Source of the DNA: Sodalis ligni
GTDB taxonomy: Bacteria > Pseudomonadota > Gammaproteobacteria > Enterobacterales > Enterobacteriaceae
Direction: 5' to 3'
Length of the DNA stretch: 64,000 nucleotides
Assembly: GCF_016865525.2 (NCBI RefSeq)
Contig: NZ_CP075169.1
Location: forward strand, 1,550,337-1,614,336
The translations under genes and the position numbers were made by a program. The notes beneath the pieces were generated by a model, which had not been told where the DNA came from, did not search any database, and saw only the letters and a list, made by a program, of their open reading frames with translations. Each line of letters opens with the position of its first letter. Positions within the stretch are counted from its first letter, which is position 1. Of the stretch, positions 31,563-40,364 are shown piece after piece.

Positions 31563-32037
31563 TTAGGGGTTAACGTCTTTTTCCGCACGATAAGGGTCCG
31601 GATAACCCATGGATTGCAGGATTTCGGCTTCCAGCGCTTCCATTTCCTCAGCTTCCTCGTCGAGGATATGATCATACCCTAGCAGATGAAGGCAGCCGTG
31701 AACAACCATATGCGCCCAATGGGCCTCCAAGGGAACATTTTGTTCCAGCGCTTCACGCTCCACCACCTGGCGGCATATCACCAGATCCCCAGCAGCGGCA
31801 GTTCAACTTGCGGCGGAGCTTCAAAGGGAACGACAAGACATTGGTGGGCTTATCCATGCCGCGGTAGGTCAGGTTGAGTTCGTGGCTTTCCGCTTCATCC
31901 ACCAGCCGGACGGTCACTTCGGCCTGCTGGCGAAAACGCGGCAGCACCGCCGTAAGCCAGCGGGTAAAGGCCGTTTCATCGGGCAAACCCGCGACGTCTT
32001 CGCAGGCCGGCTGTAAATCAAGAATAACGTCGCTCAT
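31563..32037 (-). pseudogene. ybeY: Endoribonuclease YbeY, two frameshifts
   Basis: Metal-dependent endoribonuclease for 16S rRNA maturation and ribosome quality control. The first part is normal to [15 protein letters not shown], then the frame is lost. Adding one T in the run at 31823-31825 (coding strand TTT) and one G at 31787-31790 (coding strand GGGG) restores [20 protein letters not shown] and a 158-residue protein. The zinc motif [11 protein letters not shown] is intact in the second part. With both bases added the ORF is exactly in frame (477 bases). Start overlaps the ybeZ stop by one base. Probably a sequencing artefact; otherwise a serious loss. Confidence 0.9.
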
Positions 32038-33116
32038 CAGGCTTGTCCCTCGTTATCGCCGAACGTCCCATGGCCGTTGTAGTGGTTCTGGGCTTCGCGC
32101 TTGCGCAGCTCCGCCAGAGCGTCTTTACGTTTTTGTTCGGCGTTTTCCCATTCCTCATAGGCCACGACGATGCGGGCCACCACCGGATGGCGCACTACGT
32201 CTTCGCTATGGAAAAAGTTGAAACTGATTTCCTCGACCCCCGCCAGCACATCGATGGCGTGGCGCAGCCCGGATTTGGCGTTGCGCGGCAGGTCGATTTG
32301 CGTGATGTCGCCGGTAATCACCGCCTTGGAATTGAACCCGATCCGCGTCAGGAACATTTTCATTTGTTCAATGGTGGTGTTCTGGCTCTCATCCAGAATG
32401 ATAAAAGCATCGTTGAGGGTCCGTCCGCGCATATAGGCCAGCGGGGCGACTTCAATAACGTTGCGTTCGATGAGCTTTTCCACCCGTTCGAAACCGAGCA
32501 TTTCAAACAGCGCGTCATACAGCGGACGCAGGTAAGGGTCTACCTTCTGGGCAAGATCGCCGGGGAGGAACCCCAGTTTTTCTCCCGCTTCCACCGCCGG
32601 GCGGGTCAGCATGATACGGCGTACCTCCTGGCGCTCCAGGGCATCCACCGCCGCCGCCACCGCCAGATAGGTTTTGCCGGTACCGGCCGGGCCGACGCCG
32701 AAGGTAATATCATGATCGAGAATATGGGCGATATATTGCGCCTGGTTCGGCGTCCGGGGCTTGATGACCCCCCGTTTGGTCTGGATGTTCACCGCTTTGC
32801 CATAATCCGGCACGCTTTCGGCGGTTTGTTCAAGAACCCGGCTTTCCTTGATAGCCAGATGGATTTTTTCGGGCTCGATATCGGCGATAAGGCCGCGTAC
32901 CGGCGCGGTATCCACATAGAGCGTTCGCAGGATGTTGGCCGCCGCGTCGACGCTAAGCGGCGTGCCCACGAGTTTAAAGACGTTGTCACGACGATTGATT
33001 TCAATGCCCAACCGGCGTTCAAGATGTTTTATATTGTCATCAAACGGCCCGCAGAGGCTCATCAAGCGGTTGTTATCCGCAGGCTCAAGCACGATTTCTT
33101 TAGTGTCAACGTTCAA
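32037..33116 (-). CDS. ybeZ: PhoH-like ATPase YbeZ
   Basis: P-loop ATPase of the PhoH family, found with YbeY and probably its partner in RNA metabolism. Walker A is GPAGTGKT and Walker B is AFIILDES; an N-terminal nucleic-acid-binding region precedes them. The TTG at 33116 ([19 protein letters not shown]) is chosen because AGAGG lies 6 bases upstream and the sequence then matches E. coli YbeZ; an ATG at 33143 would add nine basic residues and has a poorer ribosome binding site. The C-terminus is a little longer than in E. coli. Confidence 0.93.
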   Translation of the reverse strand: MNVDTKEIVLEPADNNRLMSLCGPFDDNIKHLERRLGIEINRRDNVFKLVGTPLSVDAAANILRTLYVDTAPVRGLIADIEPEKIHLAIKESRVLEQTAESVPDYGKAVNIQTKRGVIKPRTPNQAQYIAHILDHDITFGVGPAGTGKTYLAVAAAVDALERQEVRRIMLTRPAVEAGEKLGFLPGDLAQKVDPYLRPLYDALFEMLGFERVEKLIERNVIEVAPLAYMRGRTLNDAFIILDESQNTTIEQMKMFLTRIGFNSKAVITGDITQIDLPRNAKSGLRHAIDVLAGVEEISFNFFHSEDVVRHPVVARIVVAYEEWENAEQKRKDALAELRKREAQNHYNGHGTFGDNEGQA

Positions 33117-33350
33117 ACTTTTCCTCTTGGCCGTAAAGACCATGTTATAGAGTTTTAGGGGTATCGAGGCCGGCCGGCAACGATAACGCCACGGGATGTA
33201 TAATTAATAAGAGAAGTAAACACCCGCCGGCGCCACGGGCGCAAGCCTTCAAGATGATATGGGGGCACGAATCGTAAAAAGCAACCGATGGGTGTGCCTG
33301 GGGGGAAGGGCGGCGGTAAACCGCCCGCCCCCCGGTGGATCGGGGAGGAA

Positions 33351-34775
33351 TCACGGCTGGTAGATACCCACGCCGATATCGTTCTCTTTGCGGGTGCGGG
33401 CAATGACCGACGCCGGGCTTTCACTGACCCGAAGGCCCATTTGCTCCTCGGTGCGCACCACAACGCCGCGCAGCGAGTTCGGGTAAATATCGACGATTTC
33501 CACATCCACAAACTTGCCTATCATATCCGGCCGGCCTTCGAAGTTCACCACGCGGTTATTTTCAGTGCGGCCGGAAAGTTCCATCAGGCTCTTGCGGGAG
33601 GTGCCTTCCACCAGGATGCGCTGCACCGTGCCCTTCATCCGGCGGCTGTACTGCATAGCCTGCTGGCTGATGCGTTCCTGCAGCAGGTAAAGCCGCTGTT
33701 TCTTCTCGTCCCCGCTGACGTCGTCCACCATATCGGCGGCCGGGGTGCCGGGACGGGCGGAGTAGATGAAGCTGTAGCTCATATCGAAATTCACATCGGC
33801 GATAAGCTGCATGGTCTGTTCGAAATCGGCCTGGGTTTCACCGGGGAAGCCGATGATGAAATCGGAGCTTATCTGAATGCCGGGACGTGCCTTGCGCAAT
33901 TTCCGGATAATCGATTTGTATTCCAAGGCGGTATGGGCGCGTTTCATCATGGTCAAAATACGATCCGAACCGCTTTGCACCGGCAGATGCACAAAGCTCA
34001 CCAGTTCAGGGGTATCCAGATATACTTCGATGATATCGTCAGTGAATTCGATGGGATGGCTGGTGGTGAACCGAACCCTATCGATGCCGTCTATGGCCGC
34101 CACCAGGCGCAGCAGCTCGGCGAAGGTGCAAATATCGCCGTCGTAGCTGGCGCCGCGGTAGGCGTTGACGTTCTGGCCCAGCAGGTTGACTTCCCGCACG
34201 CCCTGCGCCGCCAGCTGCGCTATTTCGAACAGGATGTCGTCGCAGGGGCGGCTGACTTCCTCGCCGCGGGTATAGGGCACCACGCAGAAACTGCAATATT
34301 TGTTGCAGCCTTCCATAATGGAGACAAAGGCAGTGGGGCCGTCGGCGCGCGGTTCCGGCAGGCGGTCGAATTTTTCGATTTCCGGGAAGCTGATGTCCAC
34401 CACCGGGCTGCGGGTGCCGCGGACGTGATTGATCATTTCCGGCAGCCGGTGCAGGGTCTGCGGCCCGAAAATAATGTCCACATAATGGGCGCGTTCGCGG
34501 ATATGGGCGCCTTCCTGCGACGCGACGCAGCCGCCGACGCCGATAATCAAATCCGGATTGGCTTTTTTCAGCTCCCGCCAGCGCCCCAGCTGATGGAATA
34601 CCTTTTCCTGGGCTTTTTCGCGAATGGAGCAGGTATTGAGCAGCAATACATCCGCTTCCTCGGGGTTATCCGTCAACTGGTAGCCATGGGTGCTGTCCAG
34701 TAAGTCGGCCATCTTGGATGAATCGTATTCGTTCATCTGACAGCCCCAGGTTTTGATATGCAGTTTTTTCGTCAT
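33351..34775 (-). CDS. miaB: tRNA-2-methylthio-N6-isopentenyladenosine synthase MiaB
   Basis: Radical-SAM methylthiotransferase acting on i6A37 of tRNAs. The 474-residue length equals E. coli MiaB. The N-terminal UPF0004 domain has Cys in TWGCQMN, NTCSIRE and GGCVAS; the SAM cluster motif is CNKYCSFC; a C-terminal TRAM domain follows (about 380-445). It lies upstream of ybeZ after a 200-base spacer, as in E. coli, and is divergent from ubiF. Confidence 0.96.
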   Translation of the reverse strand: MTKKLHIKTWGCQMNEYDSSKMADLLDSTHGYQLTDNPEEADVLLLNTCSIREKAQEKVFHQLGRWRELKKANPDLIIGVGGCVASQEGAHIRERAHYVDIIFGPQTLHRLPEMINHVRGTRSPVVDISFPEIEKFDRLPEPRADGPTAFVSIMEGCNKYCSFCVVPYTRGEEVSRPCDDILFEIAQLAAQGVREVNLLGQNVNAYRGASYDGDICTFAELLRLVAAIDGIDRVRFTTSHPIEFTDDIIEVYLDTPELVSFVHLPVQSGSDRILTMMKRAHTALEYKSIIRKLRKARPGIQISSDFIIGFPGETQADFEQTMQLIADVNFDMSYSFIYSARPGTPAADMVDDVSGDEKKQRLYLLQERISQQAMQYSRRMKGTVQRILVEGTSRKSLMELSGRTENNRVVNFEGRPDMIGKFVDVEIVDIYPNSLRGVVVRTEEQMGLRVSESPASVIARTRKENDIGVGIYQP

Positions 34776-34945
34776 CGGCTTGCCGTTTACTCAGTGCAGG
34801 TAAAAAGCATAAAGGCTTATGCTGGGCGCGTATTGTAATACGTTGGCCTGATTGTGACCAGCCTGCCGAGCATGAGGTTGTCCGGGATAATGAAAAATTG
34901 CGTTACACTATGCAAATCCTTATCAGCGATTTAAGTGTAACCGAC

Positions 34946-36124
34946 ATGGCAGACAATACATCCTATGATGTGGTGGTGGCGGGAGGCGGCATGGTGGGCG
35001 CGGCGGCGGCGCTGGCGCTGGCGCAGGCCGGTTTCAGCGTGCTGGTGCTGGACCACGCTCCTCCCGTGGCGCCGCTGCCCGATGCCCCGCCGGATTTGCG
35101 GGTTTCCGCCATCAGTTGCGCCTCGGTTGAACTGTTGCGCCGCCTGGGGGCATGGGAACGTATCGGCGAAGAGTATCGGGTCCCTTATCGCCGCCTGGAA
35201 ACCTGGGAGTGGGACGCATCCCGGGTGACCTTTGACGCGGCGGCGCTGCGCTTGCCTGAACTGGGATTCATGGTGGAGAATTACCGTGTGCAGCGGGGAT
35301 TGTGGCAGGCGTTCGAGGCCTGTGATAGCTTGCGGCTGCTGTGTCCCGCCAGCCTGACGGCCATGAGCTATGACGGCGGCAACTGGCGTCTGGCGCTGGA
35401 TAACGGCGAGACGGTCACCACCCGGCTGCTGATTGGCGCCGACGGCGCGCAATCGCGGGTTCGCCGGCAGGCGGGCATCGGCGTGAGCGGCTGGCAGTAT
35501 CGTCAATCTTGCCTGTTGATCACCGTGGCCTGTCCCTACGGCCAGCAGGATACCACCTGGCAGGAGTTCTCTCCCGACGGCCCCCGGGCCTTTTTACCGC
35601 TCTATAACCAGTGGGCCGCCTTGGTGTGGTATGACAGCGCGGCGCGCATCAAACAGCTGCAGGCATTATCGCTGCCGGCGCTGGAGCGGGAAGTGCTGCG
35701 GGTTTTCCCCCGGCGTCTGGGGACGGTCAAAGTGCATGCCGCCGGCGCTTTCCCTCTGGTGCGCAGCCATGCCCGCCGCTATGTCAATCCCGGCCTGGCC
35801 CTTATCGGCGATGCGGCCCATACCATCAATCCCCTGGCGGGACAGGGGGTGAATCTGGGATTCAGGGATGTGGAGGCATTGGCGGACGTGGTAGCCGGCG
35901 CCCGCGACCATGGCGAGCCCTGGGACGAACTGCGGATTCTCAAGCGCTACCAGCATCGTCGCTACGCCGATAACCTGTTGATGCAAAGCGGGATGGATCT
36001 GTTCTATACCGCCTTCAGCAATAACCTGCCGCCAGTGAAATTGGCGCGCAATCTCGGCCTGATGCTGGCCCAGCGGGCAGGGGCGCTGAAAACGCGGGCG
36101 CTGAAATACGCCCTCGGATTATAG
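34946..36124 (+). CDS. ubiF: Demethoxyubiquinol hydroxylase UbiF
   Basis: FAD monooxygenase that hydroxylates 2-octaprenyl-3-methyl-6-methoxy-benzoquinol in aerobic ubiquinone synthesis. The 392-residue protein has the GxGxxG-type loop VVAGGGMVGAA, the family motif LIGADGAQSRVR and GDAAHTINPLAGQGVNLGFRDVEAL. Start at 34946 (MADNTSYD) matches the E. coli protein in length; an upstream ATG at 34898 would add 16 residues. It is divergent from miaB, as in E. coli. Confidence 0.94.
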   Translation: MADNTSYDVVVAGGGMVGAAAALALAQAGFSVLVLDHAPPVAPLPDAPPDLRVSAISCASVELLRRLGAWERIGEEYRVPYRRLETWEWDASRVTFDAAALRLPELGFMVENYRVQRGLWQAFEACDSLRLLCPASLTAMSYDGGNWRLALDNGETVTTRLLIGADGAQSRVRRQAGIGVSGWQYRQSCLLITVACPYGQQDTTWQEFSPDGPRAFLPLYNQWAALVWYDSAARIKQLQALSLPALEREVLRVFPRRLGTVKVHAAGAFPLVRSHARRYVNPGLALIGDAAHTINPLAGQGVNLGFRDVEALADVVAGARDHGEPWDELRILKRYQHRRYADNLLMQSGMDLFYTAFSNNLPPVKLARNLGLMLAQRAGALKTRALKYALGL

Positions 36125-36160
36125 GGTGTTCTTGTGGCGTCGGGATCGCTCCCCGCCGGA

Positions 36161-36733
36161 TCACATTGCCAGTATGCGGGCTTTTTGGGTGCTGAACTCT
36201 TCGTCGCTCAAAATGCCCCGTTCTTTCAACGAAGCCAGTTTTTCCAGCTGGATTATCATCTCCATCGGCGCCGGGTCAAGGGGATACTCCCGCGTTGCCG
36301 CCGCTCCGGCGACGGATGTGTTCAGCCGTTCACAGGCGCTGTTCACCAGGTTGGTGAAGGGGATCACTGCGCCTTTCATCACATTCTCGATGGTATAGAC
36401 TTGGCCGGTGGTGTTCAGGATAATGCTGCCGGTCATCATCCGGGTCCTGCTGCTCACCGATACGATATCCGCCAGACTGACGTTCACCTGTTTAAGGCCG
36501 AATACCATGCCCTTATCCAGGAAAATCACCCGCCGGTCGGTCAGGGTGATGAGCCAGGTGTTGCCGCCCATCAGGCCGGCAGCAACGGCCAAGGGAGTTT
36601 CGTCATCTTCCAGGATGGCGGGCAGGTGGGAAAATTCTTTGCGGGTGCCAAGGGGCATATCGCCGGCCTGCTTGGATAGGCGTTTGAATTCGATTTTTAA
36701 TTCTTCAAGCGTTGCGGTTTTATAGTTAATCAT
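36161..36733 (-). CDS. PH-like and SHOCT domain protein
   Basis: A 190-residue protein with a bacterial pleckstrin-homology-like domain (about 50-120; TWLITLTDRRVIFLDKGMVFGLKQVNVSLADIVSVS) and a C-terminal SHOCT motif (about 158-188; QLEKLASLKERGILSDEEFSTQKARIL). SHOCT segments are short oligomerisation or membrane-anchoring modules. No function can be assigned. It lies convergent to ubiF and is not in E. coli at this place. Confidence 0.75.
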   Translation of the reverse strand: MINYKTATLEELKIEFKRLSKQAGDMPLGTRKEFSHLPAILEDDETPLAVAAGLMGGNTWLITLTDRRVIFLDKGMVFGLKQVNVSLADIVSVSSRTRMMTGSIILNTTGQVYTIENVMKGAVIPFTNLVNSACERLNTSVAGAAATREYPLDPAPMEMIIQLEKLASLKERGILSDEEFSTQKARILAM

Positions 36734-37133
36734 CGTTGATTCTCAATCAATAATTTACAATTTCATCTCTATCCATCCTGGATGCGGGGCAGTTTGCACG
36801 AGAAGCCGCGTTTAAAACCTTGATCTGGATTTACTTGCGCTGCTTTAGTGGTGGAAATGAACAAACGAGGCCGTCGATGCTGCCTCTCCTTTTTCTCAGA
36901 GTATAAAAACCAATCAAGAGTTCATTACGCAACGATGAACGGACCGACGGATCGGTATCTTTGCCCCATTAACGCGTCCTAGGGGAAATAGGCAGAGGAT
37001 TATGGCGGGGATTATGGTTTAAGGAACAATATATTGACGGCGGCGCGGCCGCGTATTTATGAGGAGAGCAGGGGGACACGCCAGTCGGCCGCCGGGCAGG
37101 ACCGCCGTTTTCTCTGACGGTATTTGCTTGAGA
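36734..37133. other. Intergenic region before the tRNA cluster
   Basis: About 400 bases without a convincing gene. It should hold the promoter of the PH/SHOCT gene on the minus strand. Nothing else stands out. Confidence 0.35.
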
Positions 37134-37172
37134 TAAAAAAAACGGAGCGATGTCAACGACATTCGCTCCGTT
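37134..37172 (-). terminator. Terminator of the tRNA operon
   Basis: AACGGAGCGA and TCGCTCCGTT form a perfect 10-bp stem extended by TGTC/GACA across a one-base bulge. On the minus strand it is followed by a run of about eight Ts. It ends the six-tRNA transcript. Confidence 0.92.
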
Positions 37173-37226
37173 CTAAACAGCCCGCTGTTACCAGCTTGGC
37201 CGTTTGACTGCAAACGCAGTCTTGTA

Positions 37227-37300
37227 TGGCTGGGGTACCAGGATTCGAACCTGGGGTGGCGGAATCAGAATCCGCTGCCTTACCGCTTGGCGATACCCCA
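37227..37300 (-). tRNA. glnV: tRNA-Gln (CTG), one base short
   Basis: Cloverleaf with anticodon CTG and encoded CCA; acceptor TGGGGTA/TACCCCA. It is 74 bases long; the two tRNA-Gln(TTG) genes next to it have 75. The missing base is in the C-run at the variable loop/T-stem junction, leaving a variable loop of four instead of five. This is the same kind of one-base homopolymer loss as in the frameshifted genes. Confidence 0.93.
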
Positions 37301-37306
37301 AAAATG

Positions 37307-37383
37307 TGGTGGCTACGACGGGAATCGAACCTGTGACCCCAGCATTATGAGTGCTGTGCTCTAACCAGCTGAGCTACGTAGCC
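37307..37383 (-). tRNA. metU: tRNA-Met (CAT), elongator
   Basis: 77 bases with encoded CCA; acceptor GGCTACG/CGTAGCC, anticodon CAT in the loop CTCATAA. Identical in layout to E. coli elongator tRNA-Met of the same operon. Confidence 0.96.
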
Positions 37384-37433
37384 AAATTATACTTAAATAT
37401 TCGTGGCTTACAATACTTTTTGCCAATTTATTT

Positions 37434-37508
37434 TGGCTGGGATACCAGGATTCGAACCTGGGGGTGGCGGGATCAAAACCCGCTGCCTTACCGCTTGGCT
37501 ATATCCCA
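37434..37508 (-). tRNA. glnW: tRNA-Gln (TTG)
   Basis: 75 bases with encoded CCA; anticodon loop TTTTGAT (anticodon TTG), acceptor TGGGATA/TATCCCA. The acceptor differs from the neighbouring copy by one compensated base pair. Confidence 0.95.
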
Positions 37509-37559
37509 AAGCAACCGCAACCACAAAAATTCTTGCCTCGCATAACTGAACGAAGCTAT

Positions 37560-37634
37560 TGGCTGGGGTACCAGGATTCGAACCTGGGCGTGGCGGGATC
37601 AAAACCCGCTGCCTTACCGCTTGGCTATACCCCA
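37560..37634 (-). tRNA. glnU: tRNA-Gln (TTG)
   Basis: 75 bases with encoded CCA; anticodon TTG, acceptor TGGGGTA/TACCCCA. Confidence 0.95.
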
Positions 37635-37654
37635 TCCGGCGCGTAACCGAAATA

Positions 37655-37739
37655 TGGTGCGGGAGGCGAGACTTGAACTCGCACACCTTGCGGCGCCAGA
37701 ACCTAAATCTGGTGCGTCTACCAATTTCGCCACTCCCGC
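37655..37739 (-). tRNA. leuW: tRNA-Leu (TAG)
   Basis: 85 bases with encoded CCA and the long class II variable arm (GCGCCGCAAGGTGT region); anticodon TAG in GATTTAGGTT; acceptor GCGGGAG/CTCCCGC. Confidence 0.96.
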
Positions 37740-37745
37740 AAAGTA

Positions 37746-37822
37746 TGGTGGCTACGACGGGAATCGAACCTGTGACCCCAGCATTATGAGTGCTGTGCTC
37801 TAACCAGCTGAGCTACGTAGCC
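37746..37822 (-). tRNA. metT: tRNA-Met (CAT), elongator
   Basis: 77 bases, same sequence as the copy at 37307-37383. First gene of the operon; the promoter lies directly upstream. Confidence 0.96.
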
Positions 37823-37860
37823 TTCCTTCCGCGTGACCATCATTCGGCGTTGCGGGGCGC

Positions 37861-37889
37861 ATTATGCGTAGTTGCAGAAATTCAGTCAA
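37861..37889 (-). promoter_or_regulatory. Promoter of the tRNA operon
   Basis: On the minus strand TTGACT (37884-37889), a 17-base spacer and CATAAT (37861-37866), followed by the GC-rich discriminator GCGCCCCGC. This is the classic arrangement of stable-RNA promoters under stringent (ppGpp/DksA) control. Confidence 0.85.
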
Positions 37890-37992
37890 CACCTTTTTTT
37901 GGGAATCGGCCTTTGCGCATGCTGTTTGTCCGGCTTATGACCAACCTGATGATAAAAACCGCATAAGGGGGGATTTTAGCACTTTTAGACGC

Positions 37993-38017
37993 AAAAAAAC
38001 CGGGCCGTACCGGCCCG
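37993..38017 (-). terminator. Terminator downstream of asnB and the 107-bp array
   Basis: CGGGCC-GTACC-GGCCCG, 6-bp perfect stem extended by GC pairs, followed on the minus strand by seven Ts. It closes the asnB transcript just before the tRNA promoter. Confidence 0.85.
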
Positions 38018-38047
38018 AAGATGCTACTAACGGCGCTGCAACAAGTC

Positions 38048-38455
38048 TGGGCAGGCGGGAAGGCCACGCCTGCTTAACCCCTTCAGCACGGTTTCCCTTT
38101 AACACGCTTGCCGCACCCCCGGCGATCGCGGTCTTACCGCGCTGAGGGGCGCTCGATCGGGCAGGAAAACCATGCCCGATTCGACCCCACCAGCACGGTT
38201 TCCCTTTATCACGATTGTTGCACGAAAGGCGATCGCGGTCTTACCGCGCTGAGGGGCGCTCGATCGGGCAGGAAAACCATGCCCGATTCGACCCCACCAG
38301 CACGGTTTCCCTTTATCACGATTGTTGCACGAAAGGCGATCGCGGGCTTACCGCGCTGAGGGGCGCTCTGTCGGGCAGGAAAACCATGCCCGATTCGACC
38401 CCTTCAGCACGGTTTCCCTTTAACACGCTTGTTGCACGAAAGGCGATCGCGGGCC
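38048..38455 (-). repeat. 107-bp tandem hairpin array behind asnB
   Basis: About 3.8 copies of a 107-bp unit; GGCGATCGCG recurs at 38121, 38228, 38335 and 38442, exactly 107 bases apart. Each full unit has two hairpins: CGCGG-N5-CCGCG and TCGGGCA-N9-TGCCCGA (38157-38179 and each 107 bases on). The degenerate first unit keeps the second hairpin as GCAGGCG-N9-CGCCTGC (38051-38073) with three compensated base pairs. The array is transcribed as the asnB 3' untranslated region if asnB reads to the terminator at 37993. 107 is not a multiple of three and the short ORFs across it change frame each unit, so it is not protein-coding. Confidence 0.9.
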
Positions 38456-38475
38456 TGACCTATCTGACCTATGCT

Positions 38476-40137
38476 TCAATAAGCCGATTGATGCACGCCT
38501 ACGGCGCGTCCCGAGGGATCGTCCATGTTTTTGAAGGACTCGTCCCATTCGATGGCCTTAGCCGACGAGCAAGCCACCGACGGACCGCCGGGAACACACT
38601 CGGCGGCGCTGGGTAACGGGAACAGCTCTTCAAAGATTTCGCGGTAGAAATAGGCCTCTTTGGAGGTAGGAGTGTTATAGGGAAAACGGAAATGCGCATT
38701 GGCCAATTGCTGATCGGTGATTTGCGCGGCGGCCACTTCCTTGAGGGTATCAATCCAGCTATACCCCACGCCGTCGGAAAATTGCTCCTTCTGGCGCCAG
38801 GCAATACTCTGCGGCAGGTAAGACGCAAAGCATTCGCGCAGCACGTGTTTCTCGATTTTGCCGTGGCCGCACATCTTATCCTGCGGATTGATCCGCATGG
38901 CCACATCCAGGAAGTTCTTGTCCAGGAAGGGAACGCGGGCTTCCACGCCCCACGCGGACATGGCCTTGTTGGCCCGGGCGCAGTCGTACATATGCAGTGC
39001 CTGCAGTTTGCGCACCAGCTCCTCGTGGAACTCTTTGGCGTTCGGCGCCTTATGGAAATAGAGATACCCGCCGAACACCTCGTCGGCGCCTTCCCCTGAC
39101 AATACCATCTTGATGCCCATGGCCTTGATTTTACGGGACATCAGATACATGGGGGTGGAGGCGCGGATCGTGGTGACATCATAGGTCTCGATGTGATAAA
39201 TCACATCGCGGATGGCATCCAGTCCTTCCTGCACCGTAAAATGGATTTCATGATGCACGGTGCCCAGATGGGTGGCCACCTCTTTGGCGGCGCGTAAATC
39301 CGGGGAGCCTTCCAGGCCGACGGCAAAGGAGTGCAGCTGTGGCCACCAGGCTTCGGTGCGCGCCTGGTCTTCCACGCGGCGGGCGGCATATTTTTTGGTA
39401 ATGGCGGAAATAATGGAGGAATCCAGGCCGCCGGACAGCAGCACACCGTAAGGCACATCGGACATCAGATGGCTTTTGACCGATTCCTCAAGGGCGTCGC
39501 GCAGGGCGGCTTTATCAGTGACGTTGTCTTTGACGCTGTCATAGGAGAACCAATCGCGGCTGTAGTATTCGCGAATTTCGCCATCCTGGCTCCACAGGTA
39601 ACTTCCCGGGGGGAACTCTTTGATGCTGCGGCAGATAGGCACCAGCGCCTTCATTTCCGAGGCCACGAACAGGGTGCCGTTTTCATCGAAGCCCATATAA
39701 AGGGGGATTATGCCCATATGGTCGCGGCCGATGAGGTAAGCGTCTTTTTCGGTATCATAAAGGACAAAGGCGAACATACCGCGCAAATCATCAAGAAATG
39801 CCGGTCCCTTTTCCTGATACAGCGCCAGTATCACTTCGCAATCTGAGCCGGTCTGGAATGCGTAGCGGTCCCCCAGTTCCTGACGGAGGGCCTGGTGATT
39901 GTAGATCTCGCCGTTTACCGCCAGCACATGGGTGTGGGCGGCATTGTACAGCGGTTGTGCGCCGGTATTGACGTCAACGATGGAGAGACGTTCATGGGCG
40001 AGAATCGCTTTGTCGCTGGCGAAGACGCCGGACCAGTCCGGGCCGCGATGGCGCATCAGGCGCGACATTTCCAGCGCTGTTTTGCGCAGTTCCGTGGGAT
40101 CGGATTTCAGATCCAGGGCACCAAAGATTGAACACAT
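38476..40137 (-). CDS. asnB: Asparagine synthetase B (glutamine-hydrolysing)
   Basis: Makes asparagine from aspartate, ATP and glutamine. The 553-residue protein has the N-terminal glutaminase with nucleophile Cys2 (MCSIFGALD) and RLSIVD / NGEIYNH, and the synthetase domain with the PP-loop SGGLDSS. The C-terminal MDDPSGRAVGVHQSAY matches E. coli AsnB. Position between the tRNA cluster and nagC is conserved. Confidence 0.96.
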   Translation of the reverse strand: MCSIFGALDLKSDPTELRKTALEMSRLMRHRGPDWSGVFASDKAILAHERLSIVDVNTGAQPLYNAAHTHVLAVNGEIYNHQALRQELGDRYAFQTGSDCEVILALYQEKGPAFLDDLRGMFAFVLYDTEKDAYLIGRDHMGIIPLYMGFDENGTLFVASEMKALVPICRSIKEFPPGSYLWSQDGEIREYYSRDWFSYDSVKDNVTDKAALRDALEESVKSHLMSDVPYGVLLSGGLDSSIISAITKKYAARRVEDQARTEAWWPQLHSFAVGLEGSPDLRAAKEVATHLGTVHHEIHFTVQEGLDAIRDVIYHIETYDVTTIRASTPMYLMSRKIKAMGIKMVLSGEGADEVFGGYLYFHKAPNAKEFHEELVRKLQALHMYDCARANKAMSAWGVEARVPFLDKNFLDVAMRINPQDKMCGHGKIEKHVLRECFASYLPQSIAWRQKEQFSDGVGYSWIDTLKEVAAAQITDQQLANAHFRFPYNTPTSKEAYFYREIFEELFPLPSAAECVPGGPSVACSSAKAIEWDESFKNMDDPSGRAVGVHQSAY

Positions 40138-40291
40138 AATTTTTCCTTGCTTCTTTTAGAGTCGTGTAAGCCGTCTCGATAACATCGATTTAGCATCAAA
40201 ATGCCCCAACTATTCAAGATCTGGCAATGAAAAAAGCCTTGCTGTTGAAGATTAAATAATTTTAATGGCTAAATAATGAGGATTCACTATT

Positions 40292-40315
40292 AAAAAGGGC
40301 CCGGCGGCCCCGGGA
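40292..40315 (-). terminator. Probable terminator after nagC
   Basis: A GC-rich self-complementary block (CCCGGGGCCGCCGGGCCC) followed on the minus strand by five Ts, about 50 bases behind the nagC stop. Confidence 0.6.
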
Positions 40316-40364
40316 TTTAACCAATCGTTAATGAATAAAACGGCTCATTCGTCTTTTCCGACAT

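Noticed and set aside
32043..33158. 371-codon open frame antisense to ybeZ
   Set aside because: Shadow of a conserved gene; composition reflects the complementary codons only.
33288..34703. 471-codon open frame antisense to miaB
   Set aside because: Mirror of a highly conserved gene in GC-rich sequence; no family pattern and no ribosome binding site.
38048..38455. CRISPR array
   Set aside because: Units are 107 bp and nearly identical throughout; there are no unique spacers and no cas genes.
37864..38616. Several overlapping short frames on the plus strand across the 107-bp array
   Set aside because: The unit length is not a multiple of three, so each frame is broken at every unit; no ribosome binding sites.
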